A DNA stretch of 64,000 bases from Pseudalkalibacillus salsuginis (GTDB lineage Bacteria > Bacillota > Bacilli > Bacillales > Fictibacillaceae): assembly GCF_021646685.1 (NCBI RefSeq), contig NZ_JAKJHW010000002.1, positions 620,001-684,000 on the forward strand, read 5' to 3'. A program made the position numbers and the translations under genes. The notes beneath the pieces were generated by a model that saw only the letters and a program-made list of their open reading frames with translations, was not told the origin of the DNA and did not search any database. Below, piece by piece: positions 18,231-26,217 of the stretch; position 1 is the first letter of the stretch, and each line of letters starts with the position of its first letter.

Positions 18231-18515
18231 ATGTCTTATGTAAAACTTGAAGAAACATTTGATTTAGATTTTCTTAAACAAATGAATAAGCAGCTAAACG
18301 ATATTCAATTGTGGGCTACTTGCCAAAGATGTGATGAACATAATCTTTATCATGTAATTGATAACTTATGTCGGGTTGCCGGAATGTACAATGATGTAAT
18401 TGAACAGCATATTAGTGATGGATATGTCACTACGGGAGATCCACAGGTTTACATTAATAATAAAATGACAACACCCAATTATGTATATCAAGAATTCAAG
18501 GGGGAGTCCATTTAG
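18231..18515 (+). CDS. unrecognised 94-aa protein
   Basis: Not recognised. 94 residues, start ATG 18231 with a GAAGGGAT RBS, own promoter (TATACT at 18191) and own terminator. It contains one CxxC pair (ATCQRCDEHNLYHVIDNLC, with a third Cys further on) that could bind a metal, and a hydrophilic C-terminus. It sits between the DUF5677-like operon and the group II intron in the same AT-rich island. Confidence 0.7.
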   Translation: MSYVKLEETFDLDFLKQMNKQLNDIQLWATCQRCDEHNLYHVIDNLCRVAGMYNDVIEQHISDGYVTTGDPQVYINNKMTTPNYVYQEFKGESI

Positions 18516-18526
18516 GACTCTTTTTA
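18504..18526 (+). terminator. intrinsic terminator of the 94-aa gene
   Basis: GAGTCC and GGACTC with a 5-nt loop, then TTTTT. The stop codon lies inside the hairpin. Confidence 0.8.
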
Positions 18527-18638
18527 TTTATAAATCCTTCATACTATAGTAACCGGTTTTTCGCTCCACTTGATGATTCGAAATATACAAAGGACAAATG
18601 TTTTTGGTTATCCTTCAAATCGTTGTTAAACAAGTCGA

Positions 18639-21407
18639 GTAGAATGGAGCCTTTCTACCTTACGGTAAATTGACTCCACCCCCTCCCAGAACCGTGCTTG
18701 CACTATTAATGCACACGGCTCCTCCTAGTAATCATTCACAGAATATAGCTAATCTTTTTTCTTAATTCATATATATTCACTTTAATTCTTGGTGAAGGTA
18801 GTGGATATTTATCAAGAAACAGTCTGAATTTATCCCATGTAAAGGATTTCCTTTGACTTCTTCTATTGAGCCATTTAAACAGTAAGTTCTCGATTTTGTC
18901 TTTGAAGTTGCTGACACTTAGGATATTATCAGTGATGCAATAATAGTTGTAATAACCTATAAGCGAGCGTCTAATTCTATCCATGATCATATGGATAGAT
19001 TTATTTCTATTCTTCTTCAACCATTCTTTAGACTCTTTTAGTTTACCTTGGACTTTCTTCCGACTCGATTTCCGTTTCACCCGAAATTTCCCTTTTTTAC
19101 TTTTACCGCAATAATGAGTAAAACCTAGGAAATCAAAGGTTGCTGGTTTACTATTTCCCTTGCGTTTTGCATCTTTTTCCGCAAACCGCCCGAAGGGGAT
19201 AATTTTAGTTTTATCCTCGGCAATTTCCAAGTTAAATTTCTTTAATCTACATTTTAATGATTGGAAGAATTCCTGGGCTTCGCTCTGATATTGGAAGCAG
19301 CACACAAAATCATCTGCATACCTTACTATATATGCCTGTCCCTTGCATTGTTTCTTGACCTTTTTCTTAAACCATAAGTCAAGAACATAATGAAGATATA
19401 CATTGGCTAATACCGGAGATATTACTCCACCTTGCGGTGTGCCATTGTCTGTTTTGTATTTCTTCCCTTCCTCCATGTATCCACCTTTAAGAAACCTACC
19501 AATTATTCTTAGTAAGTTGGGGTCAGCAATTCGCAGTTTTAAGAACTCCATCATCCACTTGTGGTCAACGTTGTCAAAGAATCCTTTAATATCGACATCT
19601 ACTACATAATTTACTGATCTCTTTTCAATATAGAAGTTCAGTATTTTCAAAGCATCATGACAACTACGGTTTGGACGAAACCCAAAGGAACAATCTAGAA
19701 AATCATTTTCATAGAGGGTATTTAGTATCTTCGTAATGCCTTTTTGTACAACCTTGTCCTCATGTTCCGGTATTCCTAATGGTCTTTTCTTGTTTGAATT
19801 GAGCTTCGGAATATACATTCTCCTTACTGGAACAGGACGATAGCTGTTGCTTTTAAGCCTACTTACTAACTCCTCTATGTTTTCTTCTAAATTTTCACCG
19901 TATTGCTCTTTAGTTGTACCGTTGATCCCTGATGCTTTCCTATTGGGTAATCCATGATGACATTGAGCTAGTGCTTGCTTATTTAATAGATGTGCTAGCG
20001 ATGTAAATTCCATTTTAGGATCAGACTTTGCTAATTCTGCTATCCTTAGTAGTTTTGTTTCCATTTAAAATACCTACCTCTGTGTGTAGTAAATGTGTCC
20101 CTAGTAAGGGTGATAACTAGGTAGCAGCCTTTCCTCCATCGGCATTACCCAACTTCATTGTACTACGCTGCTATCCGACTCCCTACATCGGCATTTGGTT
20201 TCCTTGCTTTTTATCGCTTGTACACCATACTCTTCTAAAAGAAAGAAAAGACCGGTAGGGTCTCCTGAGTTGCCGTATCATATCAATGTATAACGTGCCA
20301 AGGTCTATGACTCCAGAGAGGTTTTACCCTTCTTGCCTTTAACGAAAGGTAAAATGTAGCTTTCTGCAGCGCAAAAAGCATCAGCCCTCTCGACTTACAA
20401 TCATTATGGAGCTCAATCCCTTCAACCAGTTGGCTTTCGGCCCGCTGTCGGGTAGAAAATAGACGCGCGCATTCAGTTGAATCACGTTTCCTATAGCCCC
20501 CCTACGATCCCGGACGGTCGGATTTCCCGAGTCCGGTTCTGACCTTGGTAATCACATACAAGCCTTCCCATACAACCGCAGGCTTAAATGTTGGTACACA
20601 TTCTCCCATCGTTTGTAGGTTTACTAGTAAGCTAGTTCTGAACATACTGTATAGCTCAGTGTCTATAATGTTCGAACTCTCCAAGTGCCCAGAGGTCCTT
20701 TGCCCTATCAGAGGTGTTACCTTGATTAGGAGTATAATTTACTTATACTTAAGAAGACATTACTCTTCCCTCATAGCTACTACGACCTCATACGCCAGTC
20801 CTAAATCATCTTCCCATTTTCTATTTTGCCTCTTATATGGAAAGTCTTTATTGATAAGTACCTTATCAATTTGAAGTAGGACCTTCCCGTCGTTATCTCT
20901 GAAAATCTTTCCACAGATGCTAGAACCCATATCCCGGCTGCTCCTACAGTGCTTTTGATCGTTTCTTCCTGTAGGACATCGGTCTTCCCCCGTAAGACAA
21001 AGGTCGACGCTAAGCAACAATCCCTCCAATAGCTTCTAATGAGGGGCGTAGATTTCGGGACTGCAGTATTCGTTAAAGCCTTCTGGCCTCTGTGTTTGCT
21101 CGCCACGTAGGCTGTTCCGACCCTGTTCCCTCTGTGTAGAACAGGCCGCCGTGACTTCTACTTCCAAGCAGAACATGGTTTGTTACCTCCCCACGCATTG
21201 GATATGCTAGTCATCTGAATCGACCAATTAATGACAGGAGACTTTCACTCCATCAGATTTTCAGCCTTGACGGCTGCTCCACCTCACTGTCTACGCTTAA
21301 AGACTAAAGTTACCTTTAGTCCTCCAAGACTCGCTACGAGCGAATGGCTAGTTCTTACTCGACGGGAATCCCACCCGTTGTATGATACGACCTAAGCTCA
21401 GCCGCAC
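18639..21407 (-). mobile_element. group II intron (ribozyme plus maturase gene)
   Basis: On the minus strand the 5' end reads GTGCGGC (GUGYG consensus) at 21407. The 3' part, after the maturase gene, holds a domain V helix GAGCCGTG/CACGGTTC (about 18690-18722) and a domain VI ending CTAC near 18639. The ORF lies in domain IV. The length is about 2.77 kb, with a long 1.34-kb part before the ORF; no second coding sequence was recognised in it. Joining the inferred exons gives GGGCGCAA-TCGACTTG, close to the dispersed repeat of this genome, so the target was an intergenic repeat copy. The exact 3' boundary is uncertain by a few bases. Confidence 0.8.
18736..20064 (-). CDS. ltrA: group II intron reverse transcriptase/maturase
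   Basis: 442 residues with RT blocks in order: SNKKRPLGIPEHEDKVVQ, FLDCSFGFRPNRSCHDAL, VDVDIKGFFDNVDH, GTPQGGVISPVLANVYLH, YIVRYADDFVC (catalytic YADD), TFDFLGFTHYCG, then the maturase (X) domain. No HNH endonuclease domain follows, so the family is of the En-minus kind that uses other means of priming. It promotes splicing of its host intron and its mobility. All blocks look intact. Confidence 0.95.
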   Translation of the reverse strand: METKLLRIAELAKSDPKMEFTSLAHLLNKQALAQCHHGLPNRKASGINGTTKEQYGENLEENIEELVSRLKSNSYRPVPVRRMYIPKLNSNKKRPLGIPEHEDKVVQKGITKILNTLYENDFLDCSFGFRPNRSCHDALKILNFYIEKRSVNYVVDVDIKGFFDNVDHKWMMEFLKLRIADPNLLRIIGRFLKGGYMEEGKKYKTDNGTPQGGVISPVLANVYLHYVLDLWFKKKVKKQCKGQAYIVRYADDFVCCFQYQSEAQEFFQSLKCRLKKFNLEIAEDKTKIIPFGRFAEKDAKRKGNSKPATFDFLGFTHYCGKSKKGKFRVKRKSSRKKVQGKLKESKEWLKKNRNKSIHMIMDRIRRSLIGYYNYYCITDNILSVSNFKDKIENLLFKWLNRRSQRKSFTWDKFRLFLDKYPLPSPRIKVNIYELRKKISYIL

Positions 21408-21560
21408 TTGCGCCCATTTGTTAAATATCTTTTCTATTGAATAGTATCGTTGTACTGCGCAGCAAGTTTTTCAGCTTTCTTGTTCAACATAAGCTCCGTT
21501 ACTTGAATAAGAAATGACGTAAATTAAAGACGTTATTTTATTTTATTTAATATGGTAATA

Positions 21561-21574
21561 TTATACTGTAATTC
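21561..21574 (+). promoter_or_regulatory. -10 region of the HEPN-like gene
   Basis: TTATACTGTAATTC resembles the elements at 15340 and 18190. It lies 28 bp before the GTG start of the HEPN-like gene. Confidence 0.35.
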
Positions 21575-21589
21575 TATCAAATTAAGCGG

Positions 21590-22423
21590 GTGAAGCAGTT
21601 GACTACCATACAAGAATTATACAGTGATTTCAGTGTGGATCATTGGTTCGATTTAGAGCCTTGGGATGCTCATTATATGAATTTTGAACCTAATATCATT
21701 TACGCAGCACATAAAATTGGTGATGTCTATTATGCCTTTAGTAATGGAAGGTCTTATCTTTCAGATTTCGATTGTGAAAATTTTGGTCAATTAATATCTC
21801 AAAATGATGATACACACCTAAGATACATAAGATCTAAATTTCTTCAGAGTGCTTTATCTTTTTACAACTACGCCATCGATTTATCTTGGCAAGTTATATG
21901 GTTTTATTTAGGAGATAATTCATTTCTATTCATGGAGAAGCCTAGATACTATCAAAAATACTCTGGGTTCTGTACTTTTCCAACCCTACTTGAAGTGGTT
22001 GGGTTAAGAGGCAGGGAAGATTTCAGGCAACATTTACTTGCCTTTAATAACAACCCTCTAACGTTTGAGGTGAGACAATTATATAACTATGTAAAACATA
22101 GAGGTAGCTTATATACCAAAAATTTAGGTGAGCAATATAATAGCATGATGATGGGATATGTTAGTGGTAATATAGAATATACACCTCAAATGATTACAAG
22201 AAAAGACTTTGACTTGGATGAATGGAAAGAAAAATTAATTGAATTTGACCAATTGTTCTTCCATTATTTTGAATATTTAATCCGTTTGATACTTCCACAA
22301 AATTATCAAACTACTCAATATGATTTTGGGTTATCCCTTAATTATAGTCGCAGAAGGTTAGAATTTATTCAAAATGAGATGGAAGATTATGAGAGACGAT
22401 TTAATGAGAATTTTTCAGGATAA
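21590..22423 (+). CDS. HEPN-like (Cthe_2314-type) protein of the AT-rich island
   Basis: 277 residues, soluble and helical. The segment FEVRQLYNYVKHRGSLY (about residues 163-179) has the Arg...Lys-His-Arg-Gly pattern of Cthe_2314-type HEPN proteins, and the helix-rich LSFYNYAIDLSWQVIWFYLG precedes it. HEPN folds include RNases of toxin, CRISPR and abortive-infection systems and also non-catalytic forms; activity here is not established. GTG 21590 is used, with TTG 21599 as alternative, because GGGTGA could be the RBS of the latter. The gene is just outside the upstream edge of the intron and has its own promoter and terminator. Confidence 0.7.
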   Translation: MKQLTTIQELYSDFSVDHWFDLEPWDAHYMNFEPNIIYAAHKIGDVYYAFSNGRSYLSDFDCENFGQLISQNDDTHLRYIRSKFLQSALSFYNYAIDLSWQVIWFYLGDNSFLFMEKPRYYQKYSGFCTFPTLLEVVGLRGREDFRQHLLAFNNNPLTFEVRQLYNYVKHRGSLYTKNLGEQYNSMMMGYVSGNIEYTPQMITRKDFDLDEWKEKLIEFDQLFFHYFEYLIRLILPQNYQTTQYDFGLSLNYSRRRLEFIQNEMEDYERRFNENFSG

Positions 22424-22450
22424 AGCGATTTGCTTTATCCTTTTTTATTT
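22417..22450 (+). terminator. intrinsic terminator of the HEPN-like gene
   Basis: AGGATAAAGC and GCTTTATCCT, 5-nt loop, then TTTTTATTTTT; the stop codon is inside the first arm. Confidence 0.85.
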
Positions 22451-22615
22451 TTAGAAAGGATTATTACATTCTCTATCAACTCAGAATATAAAAGAGGTGA
22501 ATTTATGAATTTTGAACATTAAGAGTTCATCGTGAAATGCATTATAGAAAATAACATTAACCAAACTTATAATTCGTTGCTGTGCAGTATAAGTCTACTG
22601 CACATTATAATAGTT

Positions 22616-22681
22616 CCTCCACAATCTGGCCCTTTAACGGAACAATGGGCGCAATCCAATACACTTGAATTGCGCCCATTT
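22616..22681 (+). repeat. dispersed intergenic repeat with hairpin
   Basis: Begins CCTCCACAATCTGGCCCTTT and continues into a hairpin with ATGGGCGCAAT and ATTGCGCCCAT arms. The hairpin could serve as a minus-strand terminator for arsI, whose stop is 27 bp away. Between 22451 and 22615 no gene is seen except a 5-codon ORF with an RBS (22505). Confidence 0.55.
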
Positions 22682-22707
22682 GATGGAATAACTAGGCTTG
22701 CTACTTA

Positions 22708-23136
22708 CTAGTCATTGCAGCAAGTGCTTGCTGTGGTAATCGGTGTAGATGCTGAATCGGAATGAACTTCTGCATCTACCTTCGTATAGAAAAACTCCCA
22801 CTCATTCCCATCCGGATCTGTTACCCAAAATTTATCTTGAACCGCATAGCAACAGGTTGTATCCATTTCATCTCTTGCAAAGAACCCTTCTTTTTCAAGT
22901 CTTTCTTTATGCAATAATACTTCTTCTTCCGTCTCTACTTGAAACCCAAAATGTCCAACTTGATTTCCTTCTACTTGGTTACTCTGGTTTAAGGTAAAGT
23001 TTAATCCTGGTTGTTCGAGTAAAAACTTTGCATAGTCTTTTTTCACTTTTACAGGATCGACACCAAATACTTTATTATAAAACTCTATACTATTCTCTAA
23101 ATTTGTTACGTTTAATCCAACATGTACGTTTAACAT
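22708..23136 (-). CDS. arsI: ArsI/CadI family VOC dioxygenase (organoarsenical lyase-like)
   Basis: 142 residues of the vicinal-oxygen-chelate fold: LNVHVGLNVTNLENSIEFYNKVF, HFGFQVETEEEV, and the ArsI-type MDTTCCYAVQDKFWVTDPDG with a vicinal Cys pair next to the metal site. ArsI cleaves the C-As bond of trivalent organoarsenicals using Fe(II) and O2; CadI is a related name for the family. A Cys pair near the C-terminus (STCCND) is a further possible thiol ligand. It is the last gene of the arsR-controlled cluster. Confidence 0.88.
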   Translation of the reverse strand: MLNVHVGLNVTNLENSIEFYNKVFGVDPVKVKKDYAKFLLEQPGLNFTLNQSNQVEGNQVGHFGFQVETEEEVLLHKERLEKEGFFARDEMDTTCCYAVQDKFWVTDPDGNEWEFFYTKVDAEVHSDSASTPITTASTCCND

Positions 23137-23280
23137 CTAAAATCCTCCTTCAGATATATGTTTTCATAAGAAATGCTTGACGCGCTTAAATCAAAAGCAT
23201 GAATCACCTCCTTCATAAGGAGTAAGTATCAAAACCGGTTAAAGTGTCTAACAAAGGGAACAATTAACATGAAAAATGAA

Positions 23281-23460
23281 TTAGCAACTGCAGCAAGTAA
23301 CACATACAGGTTTTTCTAATTCTTTTCTTTTGAAAATGGATTTAAGTGAAAACAATGGATGATATTTATAAATGTTTTCGTATTTCCAAGCATCTCGATT
23401 AGCAAATTCAAGTTTTTGTTTTTGTTCTTCAGCAATCGTACGGTAGACGTAATCATTCAT
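23281..23460 (-). CDS. 59-aa protein with C-terminal CxxCCxC tail in the arsenic cluster
   Basis: Start ATG 23460 with GGAGG 9 nt upstream gives 59 residues; the longer frame to 23550 has no RBS and would cover an ArsR box. The body is charged and aromatic (EFANRDAWKYENIYKYHP, then FKRKELEK) and the last seven residues are CVTCCSC. It lies between arsR and arsI, and two ATCAA-N6-TTGAT boxes lie upstream. Binding of As(III) or another thiophilic metal, or delivery to ArsI, is inferred from the Cys cluster and position. No known family was recognised. Confidence 0.72.
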   Translation of the reverse strand: MNDYVYRTIAEEQKQKLEFANRDAWKYENIYKYHPLFSLKSIFKRKELEKPVCVTCCSC

Positions 23461-23545
23461 TGAGTAAACCTCCTGGTATAGAATTAATTGGTACAGATAA
23501 CTATGACAAAAAGAAACGAGTAGTTGTAAATAAGAAGCCCTATTA

Positions 23546-23621
23546 ATCAATAATTTTTGATTATTTAGCTAAAACAATCCTTTTTATGACATTCATGAAC
23601 TTAATATCAAATTTAATTGAT
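23546..23621. promoter_or_regulatory. pair of ArsR-type operators before the Cys-tailed gene
   Basis: ATCAATAATTTTTGAT at 23546-23561 and ATCAAATTTAATTGAT at 23606-23621 (the latter extended to ATATCAA...TTGATAT). Both have the form ATCAA-N6-TTGAT and are exactly 60 bp apart. Confidence 0.7.
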
Positions 23622-23635
23622 ATATAATGTAAAAA

Positions 23636-23956
23636 TTAACATGATGGGCGAAACAAACAACACAATTCACTCGATAACACATGATTCACTTCATCTTGGT
23701 TGAGTTCGTAATAACTCCACGTTCCTTTTGTTGCTTTAGTAATCAAATTTACATCCAATAAAATCTTTAAATGATAGGAAAGTTTTGATTGCGGCATCCC
23801 TACCATTTCTGCAAGGTCACATACACATGTAGAACCATGCTGGCAAAGCAAGTACATGATATGGAGGCGCTTCTGATCAGCAAGTGCTTTAAACTTTGCT
23901 TCATATACTTGAAATGTCTTTTCTAATGATGTATCGATAAATGGTATTGTCTTCAC
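23636..23956 (-). CDS. arsR: ArsR family metalloregulator
   Basis: 106 residues with a winged-HTH core (ALADQKRLHIMYLL, then MPQSKLSYHLKILLDVNLIT). Two possible As(III) sites are visible: the classical STCVCDL motif in helix 3 (Cys44, Cys46, with Cys38 near) and a C-terminal Cys99-Cys100-X5-Cys106, a spacing known from another ArsR subtype. It represses at ATCAA-N6-TTGAT operators, which flank its own promoter and precede the next gene. GTG 23956 follows a GAGGGGGCG RBS. Confidence 0.93.
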   Translation of the reverse strand: MKTIPFIDTSLEKTFQVYEAKFKALADQKRLHIMYLLCQHGSTCVCDLAEMVGMPQSKLSYHLKILLDVNLITKATKGTWSYYELNQDEVNHVLSSELCCLFRPSC

Positions 23957-23982
23957 TTGTTTCGCCCCCTCATAATCATTTG

Positions 23983-24058
23983 ATCAAATTTTATTGATTT
24001 AATGTTATTATACACTGAAGATTTCAGATTGCAACTCTTATCATCAAAAAAAATTGAT
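23983..24058. promoter_or_regulatory. arsR promoter flanked by two ArsR operators
   Basis: Minus-strand promoter TTGCAA (24029-24034), 16-bp spacer, TATAAT (24007-24012). Operators ATCAAATTTTATTGAT (23983-23998) downstream and ATCAAAAAAAATTGAT (24043-24058) upstream share the ATCAA-N6-TTGAT form. They are exactly 60 bp apart, as in the second pair at 23546/23606. Confidence 0.75.
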
Positions 24059-24073
24059 TTATTTTGAAAAATA

Positions 24074-24099
24074 AGACCAGCGTCCTAAAACACTGGTCT
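24074..24099 (-). terminator. intrinsic terminator of trxB
   Basis: GACCAG and CTGGTC arms (extended by partial pairing), followed on the minus strand by TTATTTTT, just after the trxB stop. Confidence 0.7.
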
Positions 24100-24108
24100 C
24101 AGCTGCCT

Positions 24109-25056
24109 CTATACACTTGAACTCCAATCAATAAAACGGTTCCCTTCCAAGAACTTCTCACTATCCATAGCTGCCATACAACCCGTCCCTGCTGCTGTAA
24201 TTGCTTGACGATATTTATGATCTTGCACATCTCCACATGCGAACACACCAGGAATATTTGTATTTGTGGTACCTGGTTCGGCTAAAATATAGCCCGTTTC
24301 ATCTGTTTTGAGCTGTCCTTCAAGAAATTTCGTATTTGGTCGATGACCAATGGCAACAAAAATTCCATCTGTTTCAACGATTTCTTCCTCACCGGTTTTG
24401 TTGTTTTTTAACTTTAACCCACTGACACCTTTATCTCCGGAGATGATCTCAAGAGGTGTACGATCTAATCCCCATGTAATTTTATCATTGCTTTTAGCAC
24501 GATCTTGCATGATTTTAGAAGCACGGAGATCATCCCGACGATGGATAATGTGGACTTCACTTGCAAATTTTGTTAGGAACGTTGCTTCTTCCATCGCTGA
24601 ATCCCCACCACCAATGATGACCACTTTTTTCCCTCTAAAGAAGAAACCATCGCAGGTGGCACATGTACTCACGCCTTTTCCTATATTTTTTTGTTCACCA
24701 GGGATTCCTAACATTTTTGCAGAAGCACCCGTTGAGATAATAAGGGATTCTGTTTTTAGTTCCTCAGAGCCCTCCAATAATAAGGTGAATGGTGATTTGT
24801 CGAGTTTTACTTTCGTTACCCAACCACGTTTGAATTCCGCGCCGAAACGCTCTGCTTGTTTTCGCATGGTATCCATTAGTTCAGGACCCATAATCCCATC
24901 TTGAAAACCAGGGAAATTCTCAACTTCCGTTGTTAAAGTTAGCTGTCCGCCTGGTTCCGGTCCTTCTATGACAAGTGGTTTCATATTGGCACGTGCTAAA
25001 TAGATCGCTGCGGTTAATCCCGCTGGGCCTGTCCCAAGAATAATTGAACGGTACAT
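24109..25056 (-). CDS. trxB: thioredoxin reductase
   Basis: 315 residues, the normal length. FAD motif GTGPAGLTAA (8-17), redox CATC (132-135), NADPH motif GGGDSAMEEA, and the closing GVFACGDVQDHKYRQAITAAGTG. It reduces thioredoxin with NADPH in the cytoplasm. Genomes of this group usually have a housekeeping trxB elsewhere; this copy beside arsR may supply electrons for arsenate reduction or thiol repair (inference). It has its own terminator, so it is not part of the arsR transcript. Confidence 0.95.
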   Translation of the reverse strand: MYRSIILGTGPAGLTAAIYLARANMKPLVIEGPEPGGQLTLTTEVENFPGFQDGIMGPELMDTMRKQAERFGAEFKRGWVTKVKLDKSPFTLLLEGSEELKTESLIISTGASAKMLGIPGEQKNIGKGVSTCATCDGFFFRGKKVVIIGGGDSAMEEATFLTKFASEVHIIHRRDDLRASKIMQDRAKSNDKITWGLDRTPLEIISGDKGVSGLKLKNNKTGEEEIVETDGIFVAIGHRPNTKFLEGQLKTDETGYILAEPGTTNTNIPGVFACGDVQDHKYRQAITAAGTGCMAAMDSEKFLEGNRFIDWSSSV

Positions 25057-25250
25057 ATACGTTCCCTCCTGTTAGCAAAAAAAATTAATGGTTCGTTAAT
25101 AGAATCGATGATTAATTCTATACAATTAGCAACAATTATTCTCCCCTAGCATGACAAGCCCCTTCCCTTGGGGAGTGTTTTGAAAATCAAGGGTCAGATT
25201 TTCCGTTTGCGGTAAAATTTTTGTATCAATGGCTACCGTAATGCCATTGA

Positions 25251-25390
25251 TTAAACATACATTTTGTAACCATTTCCTTTAGCTGTTCGAGCCATATGAA
25301 GAGCAGCGCGCATGGTACCAGTTGTATCTGTATTTGCGATGGCTAAAGCATCGATCATAACAACCAGATGTACAAACCAGTCAACGTGAT
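25251..25390 (-). pseudogene. C-terminal gene fragment, family not identified
   Basis: A minus-strand frame reads VVMIDALAIANTDTTGTM and ALHMARTAKGNGYKMYV to a stop at 25251, with protein-like composition but no start or RBS. The upstream part is missing. No function is proposed. Confidence 0.3.
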
Positions 25391-25422
25391 AAAGAGTGTC
25401 TTCACTGTTTGTTATTGTACAC

Positions 25423-26217
25423 CTATCTTTCGCTATGTTTTTGAATTTTTTGGAGAAAATTATTCATTAACAATGGCAAAGAGATAAGGATTGGTGGATC
25501 GTCGAGTCGTGGAGGATAGAGAATTACATCTTGATGTGGGACGGAGGAACCCGATTCTACGATGATTGGCTTTTTCGATCGCGTCCGTAAGGTTTTTTGA
25601 GGAAGCAGAAAGTCCATGGCCTGCATTCCCCAAGAGACAGAGGTAGCCATTAAGTAATAAACGCCTGGTTTGACATCTATTATGTGAAAGTCTCCTAACG
25701 AAGAAACGAGCGTTCCATGGATCGGGAGCCCTTCAGGTATTGGTTTAGCAAATAAACCGATTAGAACCAATCCCTCAAAAGGAACGGTCGCTTTAACGGT
25801 TCCTTTTATGGTTGCATGTTGATCTGTGAAAATATGAGAATCAGACCAGTCGCTAAGCTTTTGTAAAGAACGAAAATGATTCTCCGATCTCTGCACTGAG
25901 TCCCGAAAATCGGAAGGTGTCATGCCTACCCGATCAGTAAATCGGGTCGTAAATGTTCCTAAACTTTTTTGACCGATTTCCAGTCCAATATCCCGTACTC
26001 TCAAATTCGTGTGCAGTAACAAATCCTTTGCCTTTTGAAGACGCAAAGCCGAAATATAATATATCGGAGAGATACCCATTTTTTCTTTAAAAATGCGAGT
26101 GAAATGGTACGGGCTATAGGCAGCATAACGAGCCAACTCGGAAAGTGATAACGGTTCGTATATATGCTGATGAATATATCCAATCACTTCACCTATTTCT
26201 GGATAACTGTCAGTCAT
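25423..26217 (-). CDS. AraC family regulator with C-terminal effector domain
   Basis: 264 residues. The DNA-binding domain is N-terminal (about 1-100; LSLSELARYAAYSPYHFTRIFKEK and LRVRDIGLEIGQKSLGTFTTRF), followed by a GyrI-like/effector-binding C-terminal region. ATG 26217 has GGGGAGG just upstream. The target genes are not apparent; a divergent VOC gene begins 440 bp away. Confidence 0.85.
   Translation of the reverse strand: MTDSYPEIGEVIGYIHQHIYEPLSLSELARYAAYSPYHFTRIFKEKMGISPIYYISALRLQKAKDLLLHTNLRVRDIGLEIGQKSLGTFTTRFTDRVGMTPSDFRDSVQRSENHFRSLQKLSDWSDSHIFTDQHATIKGTVKATVPFEGLVLIGLFAKPIPEGLPIHGTLVSSLGDFHIIDVKPGVYYLMATSVSWGMQAMDFLLPQKTLRTRSKKPIIVESGSSVPHQDVILYPPRLDDPPILISLPLLMNNFLQKIQKHSER

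Noticed and set aside
20502-21106. Open frames of 60-109 codons inside the 5' part of the group II intron
   Set aside because: No RBS or recognisable family; the region is expected to be structured ribozyme RNA.
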